Assembly (NCBI GenBank): GCA_011947345.1
Contig: JAAVTG010000537.1
Location: 1 to 64,000, forward strand
Reading direction: 5' to 3'
DNA from: Phytophthora quininea
Lineage: Eukaryota > Oomycota > Peronosporomycetes > Peronosporales > Peronosporaceae
Length of the DNA: 64,000 nt
Made by a program: the position numbers and the translations under genes. The notes under the pieces were generated by a model. That model had not been told where the DNA came from, did no database searches, and was given only the letters and a program-made list of their open reading frames with translations. Every line of letters starts with the position of its first letter. Position 1 is the stretch's first letter. Positions 44,095 to 55,132 of this stretch are shown in pieces.

Positions 44095-45789
44095 TTAAGC
44101 AAATGCAGGGTTTAAACTCAACAAGCAGCCGCACTGACGGCAATAGCGGTCTGACGTGTGCACACTCTCGTCGCAAGAAGGACACGCATGCTTCTCTGAT
44201 GAAGCTGTTGCCACATCTTCCCGCCTTGATGATCTCGTCATGGAAGCGCCGCACTCACCACAGAAAGAAAACCTGGCCGGCATACTCGCTCTGCAGCTTG
44301 AACATTTCCTTGTGTTTGCTGTCGACGGTCTCTCCTCTCCTTCTCGGTCGGCAAATATCTTGAGAATGTCGATTGCTGCAGGCAAAGTGATTCGACTTGC
44401 ACACTCCGGATCAGTTAGCCTCTCAACAAGAGCCCACTCGTCATCTTTCAGCCCGTTAGGACGAGGGTACGGTTGCTTCTCGAAGAGCAAGTCCATGATT
44501 TCTTCGTCGTCCTTGATCCCGTACGGAGCCTCGCCTAGGACGGCCTCGATAATACACATACCAAAGCTGAAGACATCAGAGGCGAACCGCGGGTTGAACT
44601 GCGGGTCGGGGTCTTCATCTTCTGGTGCCAGGCACTCTGGCGCCTTCCAGCGGATCGCATCGGTCTGCGTCTTGGCACTCAGCCCCACCGACTGGCCGCG
44701 AATGTACGAGAAGCCAAAGTCACATACCTTGGCCTTGTAGTCGCTGCCCACTAGCAAGTTTGTGCATTTCAGGTCACCATGCACCACCTTTTGAGCGTGC
44801 AGGAAGCCCAGTCCGAGTGCAACCTCGTAGAAGAGTCGCCACAGCTCGCTCTTATTCTTCTCAAAGTACTCTGCAAAGTTGCCGTGAGTCGCGTCGTCGC
44901 AGACGAAGAAGGCGGGCTTGCTCACGTGGCAGGCGCCGTAGAACTTGAGGACGTGCGGGTGATCGAGTCGCTGCCAAACGTCCACTTCCTTGTAGAAGGA
45001 CTGCTTGGCCCCATCGTCGTCTACCAGCAGACACTTGACCACCACCTCAGCCCCCTTCCCTCCAGGAGTCCCCTTGTGCCATGTGCCTCGATGTACCGAC
45101 CCGTAGGAGCCGCAGTTAAAGTACACGTTGGGGTCGAAGTCCACGTCGTCGCTGGGGATGAACCAGTCTGGAATGGGTGGCAGTCGAACACTGGACAGTC
45201 CGATGAGTTTGCTGAGTGCTCGCTTGATCAGGTACAGCTGCTGTTCCGCTACCGCGTCCGTGGCGTACTCGTGTGCCCTGTGGTCGATCTCGAACTTGAG
45301 CATGAAGAGCCCCTCCACGAAGCTGGGGTTGCTCTTTTCGGCCACCAATACCTGCTTGTTGTCTGTGAGCGCACGCATGTCTTGCAGCTTCCTGTGTCGA
45401 TCCTGTCCCCACTGCAGTCTCCAGTCCTCGGCCTCTTCTTCTTCTTCATCTGTGGACACCAGTTTCTCTAGTTTGTCCATTTCTTCGTGGAACTCTCGCA
45501 GTCGCTCCTCCACTTTGCGGTTGCCGGCCAGTCGTTTGACGAAACTCGCCTCATGGCGCCTCAACTGGTACGTGACGACGTTCGTGACCAAGCTCGCGAG
45601 CTGCTCACGGCCACGCTTTCTTTGCGGAGCGCCGGGGCCCAAACGGTGACACTTTTCCGAAAGGGACTGCAGGCGCTGGATCAGGTGCTGCCACATGGGT
45701 TGGCTCTCACGCAGTTGGGGGCAGGCTGCAGTGGCATTGGAGAGGGCCGTGGAGAGACGGCAACGCAGGGAAGGCAGGAACAGGTCCAT
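44095..45789 (-). CDS. TKL-type kinase 2, intact, with two C-terminal zinc ribbons
   Basis: Unbroken ORF of 564 codons from the ATG at 45789 (MDLFLPSL). Residues 1-215 are helical with an acidic stretch. The kinase domain follows with NCGSYGSVHRGTW, VVVKCL, the hinge FFVCDDATHG, catalytic VHGDLKCTNLL, KVCDFGFSY, RWKAPECL and SDVFSFGMCIIEA: all catalytic residues are present, in a non-RD (HGD) context. The tail has CSSCRASMPARFSFCGECG and CPSCDESVHTSDRYCRQCG, two CX2C-CX2C zinc ribbons. Such zinc-ribbon kinases are typical of oomycete TKL expansions; substrate unknown. It shares a 143-bp promoter with kinase 3 and begins with the same MDL, evidence of inverted duplication. Confidence 0.9.
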   Translation of the reverse strand: MDLFLPSLRCRLSTALSNATAACPQLRESQPMWQHLIQRLQSLSEKCHRLGPGAPQRKRGREQLASLVTNVVTYQLRRHEASFVKRLAGNRKVEERLREFHEEMDKLEKLVSTDEEEEEAEDWRLQWGQDRHRKLQDMRALTDNKQVLVAEKSNPSFVEGLFMLKFEIDHRAHEYATDAVAEQQLYLIKRALSKLIGLSSVRLPPIPDWFIPSDDVDFDPNVYFNCGSYGSVHRGTWHKGTPGGKGAEVVVKCLLVDDDGAKQSFYKEVDVWQRLDHPHVLKFYGACHVSKPAFFVCDDATHGNFAEYFEKNKSELWRLFYEVALGLGFLHAQKVVHGDLKCTNLLVGSDYKAKVCDFGFSYIRGQSVGLSAKTQTDAIRWKAPECLAPEDEDPDPQFNPRFASDVFSFGMCIIEAVLGEAPYGIKDDEEIMDLLFEKQPYPRPNGLKDDEWALVERLTDPECASRITLPAAIDILKIFADREGEERPSTANTRKCSSCRASMPARFSFCGECGASMTRSSRREDVATASSEKHACPSCDESVHTSDRYCRQCGCLLSLNPAFA

Positions 45790-45932
45790 GACGGGCGGAG
45801 GAATATCGGGGGAGGGGGAATACTTTCGGAAGTGTCGGAATAAGGCGATGGCTTCAATCGGTGCAAAAATGATCGCAAGATATCTTGGACAGTCTCCAAT
45901 CCGCGCCGTCAAGCACAGGCAAGCAAGTCACG
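45790..45932. promoter_or_regulatory. 143-bp bidirectional promoter of kinases 2 and 3
   Basis: The start codons of kinase 2 (45789, minus) and kinase 3 (45933, plus) are only 143 bp apart and divergent. Both core promoters must lie here or in the 5' coding parts. No clear TATA or initiator was identified. Confidence 0.6.
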
Positions 45933-47446
45933 ATGGATCTCGTCCCGGATATGCTGTCCGAGGTGGGGAGGCTGTGTGCGGAGATGCGGGAGAACGAGGA
46001 GATCTGTCGAACTCTGCATGGCCGCGCCGTTCTGCTCTGGGAGCACATCGACAAGATGCCACAGGTCGAGAAGAGGTCCAAGCAGAGTCTGCTGTTCCAG
46101 TACCGAGTGGCGGTGGCCAAGATCCTGGAAGTTGTCAAGAAGCACCAAAAGAGACGCCTGTTCATCCGTATCTGGGGAAACCATCGAGTGGTGGGGAAGT
46201 TGAACGCTCTTTACGTCGAGATGGACGATCTGTTCCGACTCATGGGTATCGACCACATTCAGTCCATGGAGGAGTTCAAAACGTTAGCCTTGGAGGCTCT
46301 TAAGAGACTCGAGGAGAATGCGGCCAACGAGGCGCTCCTCAGAGAAGAAATGAGCCAGGACGGCTGGCAGGAAGGAGCTGTGGCTCTTGGAGTGCTCGCG
46401 GAGCACCCGGACTCCAGTACGGTGAGCATCGATATTCCTGCTGCACAGGTGAAGCTGGCCAAGAAGACCTTCCACCGGGCTGGGTCTATACAAACCATGC
46501 CCTCAATCCCGGAGTGGTTCATTCCCAGGGATGCAGTGGAGTTTACGGATGGCAACTTCTTTGACCGAGGCTCGTATGCCACAATGCATAAAGGCACCTG
46601 GCTGCAAGACGCGAAGAACAGCGAAGTCGCTGTCAAGTGTCTGGTGGCTGACGATGTCAGGGCCCAAAAGGAGTTTCGGCGCGAGTCGACGGCCTGGTTC
46701 GGGCTGGATGATCATCCATTATCGTCAAGAGGTACGGGGCCTGCAACGAAGGGATGCCAGTCTTCTTCGTGTGCGAGTACGTCAACGGCGACAACTTCGC
46801 CAACCATTTCGAAAAGGACAAGAGCCACCTGTGGCGGCTCTTTCACAAGGCTGCGCTCGGGCTGCAATTCCTCCACCAGAAGAACGTGGTGCATGGTGAT
46901 CTCAAGTGCAACAACATTTTGGTGGTCGGGGAAAATGACGCCAAGATCTGCGCCTTTGGCTTCTCCTACGTCCGCGATCGATCCAACATGAGCGCCAAGG
47001 AGAAAACCAAAGCGATCCGCTGGCAAGCTCGTGACGCCCTGCTAGTCACAACTGTCTAGCCGGAGGCCGAAGTCAATCCTCGTTTCGAGTCGGACATCTA
47101 CTCCCTAGGCATGTGCATCATCGAGGCGTTCTCCAATGAACCTCCGTACGGACTGGACGACGACATGGAAGTAATGGAAAAGGTATTCGACGGCGAGCCG
47201 TATCCTCGACCGGACGGGATGACCGACGACGAGTGGAAGTTTGTAGGGCAGCTCCTAAAACGGAATTGCCACAAGCGCATTAAGCTGACTGACGCCATCG
47301 AGACGCTAAAAGGTTTTGCTGGCCAAGAGGCAGCGAAGCAGCAAACTCCTGGTTGCCCGCAATGCGACACGAGTCTGCCCGATGGAGCAAAGTTTTGCTG
47401 CGAATGCGGCACTAACCTCGAAAGCTTGGCTTCCCTCGAGGTCTAG
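45933..47446 (+). pseudogene. TKL-type kinase 3 with zinc ribbon, degenerate
   Basis: Starts MDLVPDMLSEVGRL; the N-terminal helical domain resembles that of kinase 2. The kinase domain has FDRGSYATMHKGTW, VAVKCL and VHGDLKCNNIL, but DFG is AFG (KICAFGFSY) by a single A-to-C change. One base is missing near 46723 (joining DDHP to IVKRYGACNEG). A 30-nt block at 47030-47059 containing an in-frame TAG splits the APE motif: without it the sequence reads RWQAPEAEVNPRFESD. The remainder includes SLGMCIIEAF and one zinc ribbon CPQCDTSLPDGAKFCCECG. Three independent lesions, including loss of the metal-binding Asp, make this a likely pseudogene or pseudokinase. Confidence 0.8.
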
Positions 47447-47647
47447 TTGGTGCGAAGAAGTACGACATTGTAGCGTTAATCTATCTTGTCGATCAAGTTG
47501 TGTTGTTTGTCAAATGATATTCAGTTGGTTTTGCGCCTTTCGCCTCGTCCGTTTTGCCGCCGGTCGAGCAGTTTCTCACTTGGTGGGTCGCCATCACTTG
47601 TTGCCTCGAGCATTCCATCGTCAACTCCTGCACTGCGCGCCATTTCG

Positions 47648-48714
47648 ATGGGGAAGACTTCGAGGTCGTCGCTCAATTCAACATCTCGGCTGTCACGACC
47701 CCACCGGGCCCCCGTGGACTGCCGAAGAGCACCAGCGATTCCTCAACGCGCTCGAGCAGTTCGGCGGTGGCCAAAGCTCGACGATCGGTGAAGCATGGCA
47801 ATCCATCGCCACTGCAGTCGGCACTAGAGACATGATGCAGGTGGTGCAGCACGCCCGCGTCTACTTTGTGCAGCTGCAGCAGCTCAACGTCCAGAAGCGA
47901 CAGGAGCGCCACTTCATGCAGAGTGTCGACCAGCGGTGGACGGCCGAAGAAGACGCCGCGTTTGAGAGCATGCTGGCAACCTTCAGCTCGTCGTCCGTGT
48001 GTTATCCGTGGGAGACGATGGCCGCTCGACTCCCGGGCAAAAGCCCCGTCGACCTCAAGGAGCGTTACCAAAAGCTCTGCTACGATGTCGGTCGCATCGA
48101 GAGCGGCCAACACGTCACCATGCAACTTGGACAGTTCCATCGCCACCCAGGACTCCCCTGTCGACCAAAGCAGCAGCGATCGGAGAGTCTGGCAGATTGG
48201 CGTCCCAAATGTCGACTCCTCATGTGCTCGACTGCGTCGTCACTCTGACCCCGCCGAGGAGCAGATTCTCGTGAGTGCCATGGCTGAGGTGTTTGTGCCA
48301 CCGGAAGCCCCTGCTGATCTGCTGGCAGGGATTGCATCGGCTGTAGCGGCCTTCACGAGTTCGAACGGCAGAGTGCCTCCTCAACGCACCCACCCTCTCT
48401 TCACAAAGGAACAAGCGCTTGAAGTACTCAACGGTTTATTAGCAGCCCGACAGACGAACCCTCAAGCCGTACTGGAGACGCTGGCGACGCAGCTTCGACT
48501 AACCCCGCGGGGGATGAATGTGTCAGCAGGTGTTTCGTTCAGCACGACTGGTAGCGCCCCTAGCGCTACCACCAGCGAAGCTGAAAGCGCCGAGCCCAAT
48601 CTGCACCTGCTCGCGACGACCGGCTTGACGTTCGGGTCCATGTTGCCGTCCCCGTCGCCGCTCGGTGCCGAGCTCTCATTGGGGTTTGAGATTGGCAGTA
48701 CCCTCGCTTTTTGA
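47648..48714 (+). CDS. Myb/SANT two-repeat protein
   Basis: The first repeat, PPWTAEEHQRFLNALEQFG with WQSIATAVGTR and VQHARVYF, is of the SHAQKYF-like Myb class. The second is RWTAEEDAAFESML with WETMAARLPGKSPVDLKERY. They are followed by an acidic hinge and a C-terminal region (EEQILVSAMAEVFVPP, FTKEQALEVLNGLLAAR) and a Thr/Ser/Gly-rich end. It should be a nuclear DNA-binding regulator. The frame changes near 47708 (one C too many would explain it) and 48130 (one G too many). The ATG at 47648 is the nearest sensible start. Confidence 0.7.
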
Positions 48715-48912
48715 GCAGTCTTGGGTTGCTCTCTCCGTCACCTCGACTCCACTTCAAAGGCGGCGACTTACCACCGCTTACGCCAAGTGCCCTGCACAAG
48801 AACAACAATTCCTAGCTCGTAGCGATCAATTGTACAAAGTTACTTGCCACTCAGCTCCAGAGACCCAGTCGTTTCGCCTGCATCTGAATCTCCTCGATTG
48901 ATGTCGCCTCGG

Positions 48913-51900
48913 TCAAAGTCGCTGTTGATTTTGGCTCGGCAATCGGTATCCCTGTCGTTTGGTCGGATGAACGATCGATCTCCTTTTCTTGGCTTTGAGT
49001 TGAGATTTCTTGCTAAGTTTAGCAGTCCGTGCCGCATGGTGGTCGTCGTGTTTCGGTGGTGCAGCGCCATACAGACCTGCTGCTGAGACTGCGGCGAGGA
49101 GAGCGGCACGAGCGTCAATGGCACTCTCGTTTTCACTTGCAGTCGCTGGTGGCAGAATCGATGTAGATACCGACCGAGGCAGACCTGGTGGTTTGAACTG
49201 GTGTAAATTCACTGGGGGTTGGCCACCGACGCTATCGGATCGCTCTGCAATAGTCCCGCTCGGATTCTTCGTCAAACTTGGAGACGATTGAGACCCAGCC
49301 ATGCCCATTTTCCCGCTGCTTTCTTTTTGCTTCCGAGCCGCAGCATCTTTGAATTTCTGCACTGCTTGGACAGTGTGTTTCTTTCGTGACACCACCCGGG
49401 ACAAAGGAGAGAGCACGTAGTTTGGTCCAGTACTGCTGCCGTTATTCCCACTTGTCACCACTTTCGGCAGCGAGTTGCCATCCGCCCGCGAGTCCCCGCC
49501 AGGGCCACTTTTGGAAGACCAAGATCTCGATTCAGGCACCGACTTGGCTGTTGCGGAGTCTTGCTCTTGGTTCACAACTTGCTCCGGTTCACCCCGGCTG
49601 GGGTCTTCGTCGCTCTCGCTCCCCTCTGTGTCGGTCATCAGCGCCAGACTTTCCTCAGGATCTACCTTGCCAAAGAATCTCGCCTCTAAGAACTCTTGGT
49701 CTCGTGTGGAAACTGGTTCGACCGTAGTCTCGGCTGCTGAGATGTCTTTTGATGGTTTACCTTCTGAGCGTTCGCTGTTTGAAGCAGAAGACACAAGCAG
49801 ATCAGAAGCAATCGCCGGCAGCTGTGGATGGGGTGGCGCACTCGCAGCCAGCTCGGCCTCACGCTTTGCTCGTCCAACGAGCGATCGCAGCTAATCTCGA
49901 TGGCGAACTCCGGCAGCACTGCAAACAGTTTGTGCCTCTCCCCAGTCACCAGCGGGGGACGAGTCAGCACGGCATGCTGTTGACTCTCACGTCGAGAAGG
50001 ACTCGAGTTGCCTGACCTCGTGCCTGGAGCTGCCGCAAAGTCCAGCGACAGATTCAACAAAGCAGAGACTGCTCCCGACTCAACGGTAGGCGACGGCCCT
50101 GACAAGTTTGACAGTGCGAGAGTGCAGTATTCCCGAATGGTTTCGTTCTCGAGCTTGGCAAGTTGGATCAGCGCTGGCATCGCTCCTTCGTCCACCATTT
50201 TGGCTGCGTTGGTCTCTTCCGACACCATTGTGAGGCTGCAGAGAGCTCCAGCACAGCATTGAAGAGTGTTGAGCGATGAAGTTTGAGCTGCTCGATACGA
50301 CTCCTCACCAGCATTGGCGTGACCCCCACGCAACCAACTCTCGACGATACTCCGGCACAGACGCAAGAGCCCATAGACTAGCGACGCTCCTCCAGCGTGT
50401 TTCTGGCAGTTGCTTCTCAGTCATAAGCAAACCGATCGCAGTCAACACTTTTGTGTCCACCAAATGGTGTGAGGGCTTTTCCGCTTGAACGATCGATCCT
50501 CTGCGAACGGGCCGAGTATCAGCAGCCTCCTGGTCGAGCGTGTGGGTGAAGACGATGCTGCACAGCACATCAGCACAGTCCAAAGACGACTCCACGTCGT
50601 TGGTCTCAATAACGCTATCAACCAAGATGCAAAACAGCTCGAAGATTGGGGCTGGCTGGTCAGCGACAGCTGAAGAAAAATAAGCAGCGTGGCTGAGCTG
50701 ACGGAGCAACACACAAACAAGCGCGACGAACTCCGCATCTCTTGATAGCAGGCACTCGTGTTCGTTGTTTCCTCTGGCCTCAGTCGCAAGAATTCCGTTC
50801 AAATGCGCCACAACATTTCCCTTTAGCATCACATCCAAGAGTTCCGAGTTGTGCGTCAGACAGCAAAGTACCAGCACACAGGCCTTGATGGTTTGGGGTG
50901 AGTAGGCCTGGAACTCATCGCCATCGTTCTTTTGCGCTTGCACTTGCAGCATTTGCGTGATTGCGATTGGGATCTCGGACTTCTCAAGGAATCTGCGAGT
51001 GCTATCGTGCCACCCTAACCAACTCAATGTTGCTGCGGCATACAGTGCACACTCGGTGATGGAGCAGTTCTCCTTTGGGGAATGCAGTCGCAGGAATTTC
51101 AGAAGTGTTTCAAGACTGGACGAGGATGTCACAGCCATTCTGCTGTCCTCACTCTTTGCCAGCGTGAAGAAAACCAGAGCGAGCTTTTTCTCCGCGCAGT
51201 AGTCGACGCCATCCCAGAAGCTTTCCTCATAACGTGAAATCCGATGAAGAGCGTCCAGAATGCCAGCGCGAACGCTGAGCAAGCGAGAATTTTCATAATA
51301 GACGAGCTCACTCAGGAGCTCTTCATGCAGAGACGCCAACTTTCTCTCCTCTGAGCTTTCCGTTAGTAGATCGTACTCCATCAGATGGAACAACGCACTC
51401 AACGAAGGTCGCTCGGCACACAACGCGTTTCGACCGACAGGGTGGTTCAGGAGTTTGCTGAAAATGTGCGTCACTAGGGCTGCTATAGGCATGGAATCCA
51501 ATCCTGAAATCGCCGGCAAGATCTTCACTAGCCCTTCGCTCACCATTTGTTTCATAGTCTCGGCGTTCAGGAGGTTGAGCAGCGCTCGGATACACGTCTC
51601 TTTGGTGGAGACACTAACGGCTCGAACCATGCTGATCATCATCAAAACCCCTACAGCGCCTTCCTTCACGAGTGCAGCTTCATTTCCTCGGATGCACGAC
51701 AGATTGCACAAGACCTTGGCACAATCGCGCTGACTGTCTTCGCTGTAGGAATTGCTGAGGACAGACACGATCCCGACTGTACCTGCAGAAGCCAACGTCT
51801 CTCGGATCACTGGTTCCACCGACAAGTTGGCCAGCGTTATGGCGCAGCAGCTTTGGATCACCGCGTCTTCTTTGAGTTTTGCGAGTGTTGCTAGGACGGA

Positions 51901-54542
51901 AATGACTCCCATCTGTACCAACGCATTGCAGCAACTCGGTGGCACGATACGCTGGCGAGTACGTGGCAGCAAGAAGCTTTACTCTCCATGTCGTGGGAAT
52001 CGACACACGTTGCCAAAACCATCTCGATTGCGCCCACTTCCACCATAATCAACGAGCATTGCTCGTCTCGACACAGCAGACTCAAACACGAGCAGCAGAA
52101 GCGCTCAATCATCACGTTGGCATGCTCCAGCACTAAAATCCTCGTCACACATTTCACTACCGCAGCGTTACAGACGTGGGGAGCGGTATGTGGATCCGCA
52201 GCTAAGCAGGCGAATGCTGCAGTACATCGAGCCCGAATTTCGCTGAGCACGCCTGGAGATTGGCATCGATCGGGCTCCGAGTTCATGTCTTCCTCTGAAC
52301 CGCTGCCGTCAGTACTGGAGAGAAAAAGCAGCGCTGGAATGACCCCTGCATCTGCCACTGCTCCTCGAGTCGCTGCCTTATCGCACAGTCCGTGCAGAGC
52401 TTTAGAAAAGAGATTGCGCGTCTCGCAAGCCTGCCCTGGAGCCATACTGAGCTCAATCAAAGCTGTAATCGCCCCGGCAGTCACAATGTCCGCTGCTGCC
52501 TTTTGCACGCTCATCAAGTTGCATAGTGCGAGCGTGCACATTTGTTTGGCATCCTCTCCGGCAGATCGGCGAGACAGCAACGACAAAATGTTCACCGCAT
52601 CGCGCTCCACGAACTTCGCTCGTGAATCCTCGCAGCATGACACATTGTACAGAGCTCGAGCACAAACTTGCAGCAGACTTTCTTGTTTGGCAGGGTCATC
52701 GATATCGTCCTCGCCTCTTGCACCAACGCCACGAATATCTTGATGTAATGCAGACACTAGCAGCAGCAGTCCCTCAGAGACCATCCGCACTGCATTGGCA
52801 GAGTCTTTGCTGAGATTCCAGAGCGTGCTTGCGATCAGACATTTCGTCGAGAGATCGGCTGATGCTACGGCTAGAGCGCCCAACGTCGCCATGCAGCCTT
52901 TCGTCACCATTTCGCTTCTGCAGGCTGGTAGTTTCGAGAGATTCAGCAAAATGTGTGCTAGCAGCTCTTGAATCATTGAGCTGTTGGGGTGGACCAGTGA
53001 GGCGATGGCGCTGACGATGCCTTCCTCCATGAGGCGGAGGCGGATACGTTTGAGGTTGGACAGATTGCACAGCGCTTTGGCGGTGATGTCGTTGTACTCT
53101 TCCTCTGCTCTGCCTGGGTAGCTGGAATTGTTGCCACCTCCGCTTTTTGTGGTCGTCAGGGCCATGAACGCTTTCAGCACGCTCTCAATCTTGTGGTAGG
53201 ACTGCGAAACGCAGGTCAGGTTGAAGAGCGCACTACGACAGATGCGGGACACTTTCTCGTGCTCGTTGATCAGCGTCGACAGCGCACTCACCGCTCCGTC
53301 TTCGACTAATAGTCCCTCCTCGCCCTGAAGCGAGCACAAGTTGCAGAGCGTGATGGCGCAGGCCGTTCGGATCGTCTTGTCCTCCATGTCGTTCACGACT
53401 TCAGCCACCGTCTTGACGGCTCCTTGCTGGACGATTACTCGGCGTAGCTCCGTTAGATGCGATAAGTTCATCAGCGCAGTCACGCAGTGCAGAGTTGTGG
53501 TCGTGTCTCCGTCCTTGCAGAGCCGTATTAGAGCTTCCACCACATTCTCCTGCACCATGAGACGAGCGTTTTCTGGATTGAAGCTCCAGTTGCTCAATGT
53601 CAACGAGCACCGCTGTTGCTGCTTCCTCTGTAGATTTGTTAATGTGGATTCCTGCTGATCGTCGTCTTCAGCAGTCGAGAGGACGACAGTGGAGTTTGTA
53701 TTACTGCCACCATTCGCCACAGCCAAGGCGTCCGAGACACCGTCTTTCAGCACGCTTCGTCCTTCCGGCTTGGCGAGATCCCCCACGGAGGACCCGAAAA
53801 GCTGGCGTCGTGTTTCCTGCGTTGGTCAGCTCCCGAGTACAAGACCTGGTAACTTCTCTTCATGCGAGACATATACAACATCCCGTCGACGTAGTCTCCT
53901 CGAGTGCCGAACATGTCGCCGACGTACGGCTTGAGCGTCTGCGATGAGAACTCGGTACCAGCTCGCTTCCGTCCGTTCTTCCGGAGAATTTGAGCAGTTT
54001 TGGTCATGGCTGGGAACCCTGCGGTGGGCTGCACGGACGACGGTGCGACTTGCGCTGGAGTGGACATCTGGCCGTGACTCGAACTCACTTGAGTGGAAGA
54101 ATATCGACTAGTTTGGCCACGCGGGGCTGGTGAAACTGCACTGGGAGAAGCGATTGGCACTGCAACATTATTCATCGCTTGCTGCTGCGGCTGCTGCGGT
54201 GACCCCAAAACCGTCGAGCTGCTCGATCGGCGTACTCGATGGCGAACTCATTGACTCCGCCGAAATTGGGCACGGCATCCTTGGGAAATGGCGCAACGCT
54301 CGACTCGAGCAGCAGCTGAAACACGCGATCTCGATCTTTGGCCAAGACGCAGGACGTGCTGCAAGGCGTCGATGTTTCTTCTTGGACCCGGCCGCAGTTG
54401 AGCTTTTGGACTTGGACTTGGGCTTGGACCTCCCCACATCCTCCGAGCCGTGACTGGACAAGCTTTTTCTGCAGTCTGTGGAGCTGTGCAGCTCCGATGC
54501 GATGCGTTCCCTCTCGTATCTCCAGAGCGCCACCAGATCCAT
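48913..54542 (-). CDS. Very long armadillo (ARM)-repeat protein
   Basis: About 1,877 codons of minus-strand coding sequence, broken about six times. From MDLVALWRYERERIAS (54542) the N-terminus is disordered and basic (KKKHRR). From about 53700 to 50050 there are many ARM repeats of the form ALCNLSxxxxxxxxIVxxGAVxALxxL: SLTLSNWSFNPENARLMV, ITLCNLCSLQGEEGLLVEDG, LFNLTCVSQSYHKI, ALCNLMSVQKAAADIVTAG, ITLANLSVEPVIRETLA, CTLALSNLSGPSPTVESG. The C-terminus (from 49790) is Ser-rich and basic. The start codon is ATG at 54540-54542; an upstream TTG is unlikely. ARM superhelices are protein-binding scaffolds; large ARM proteins often act at cilia or in vesicle traffic, but no specific orthologue is claimed. 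Breaks near 54300, 54190, 53760, 51940, 50330 and 49850 are single- or two-base indels that keep repeat register. Confidence 0.85.
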
Positions 54543-55132
54543 GGGCTTGGTGCTGGCGATCCAAAGCAAGAAAGACGCTTCAGATGCTCGAGTAACGACT
54601 ATTAGAGTTCTGGGGGCTTCAGGACGAAAGCTTTAGAAACCATTGCACAACTGCAGGCTGATCGCGACCAACTGGAGTACGATCGACCACAAGTCCATCG
54701 TCATGTTCGGGTCGGGAAAGCCTTGAGGAAGCGGTGAAGCCCAAGCAGGCAGCGTGAATCGACGGTCAGCACCGTGGGGTCAACGATGAGGGGACTGGCA
54801 TGGCTGCTGTTCAATCTTCCCATTCCCAACGGAGAGCATTCGGCAGTTGCGGTCATCCCAATATTTGAACGCACAGGACGTATTGCACGCTGCAGTACGT
54901 CCTGTGATGGAGTCTGAACACCTGGAAAGCAATTCCACTGCTCCGCCTTACGGGTGCTGCGGCCAACGTTCACCTTGAGCGTGTGAAATTCGGCCACTGA
55001 ATTCCACAGCGCCCCGCCAAGTCCCCGCTTGTCCAACCAGCGCGCGTAAGGCGGTTGCCTCGGATTGCGCGCCCACCTCGCTTTTCCTCCAATCGCTTGG
55101 CCCACTTTCGCATTTGCGCCCAACAGACAGCC
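54543..55132. promoter_or_regulatory. Divergent intergenic region, ARM gene and cystathionine gamma-synthase
   Basis: 590 bp between two outward-facing starts. It contains a fairly long minus-strand open frame (to 55564) that is a shadow of the synthase gene in its upper half. No additional gene supported. Confidence 0.5.
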
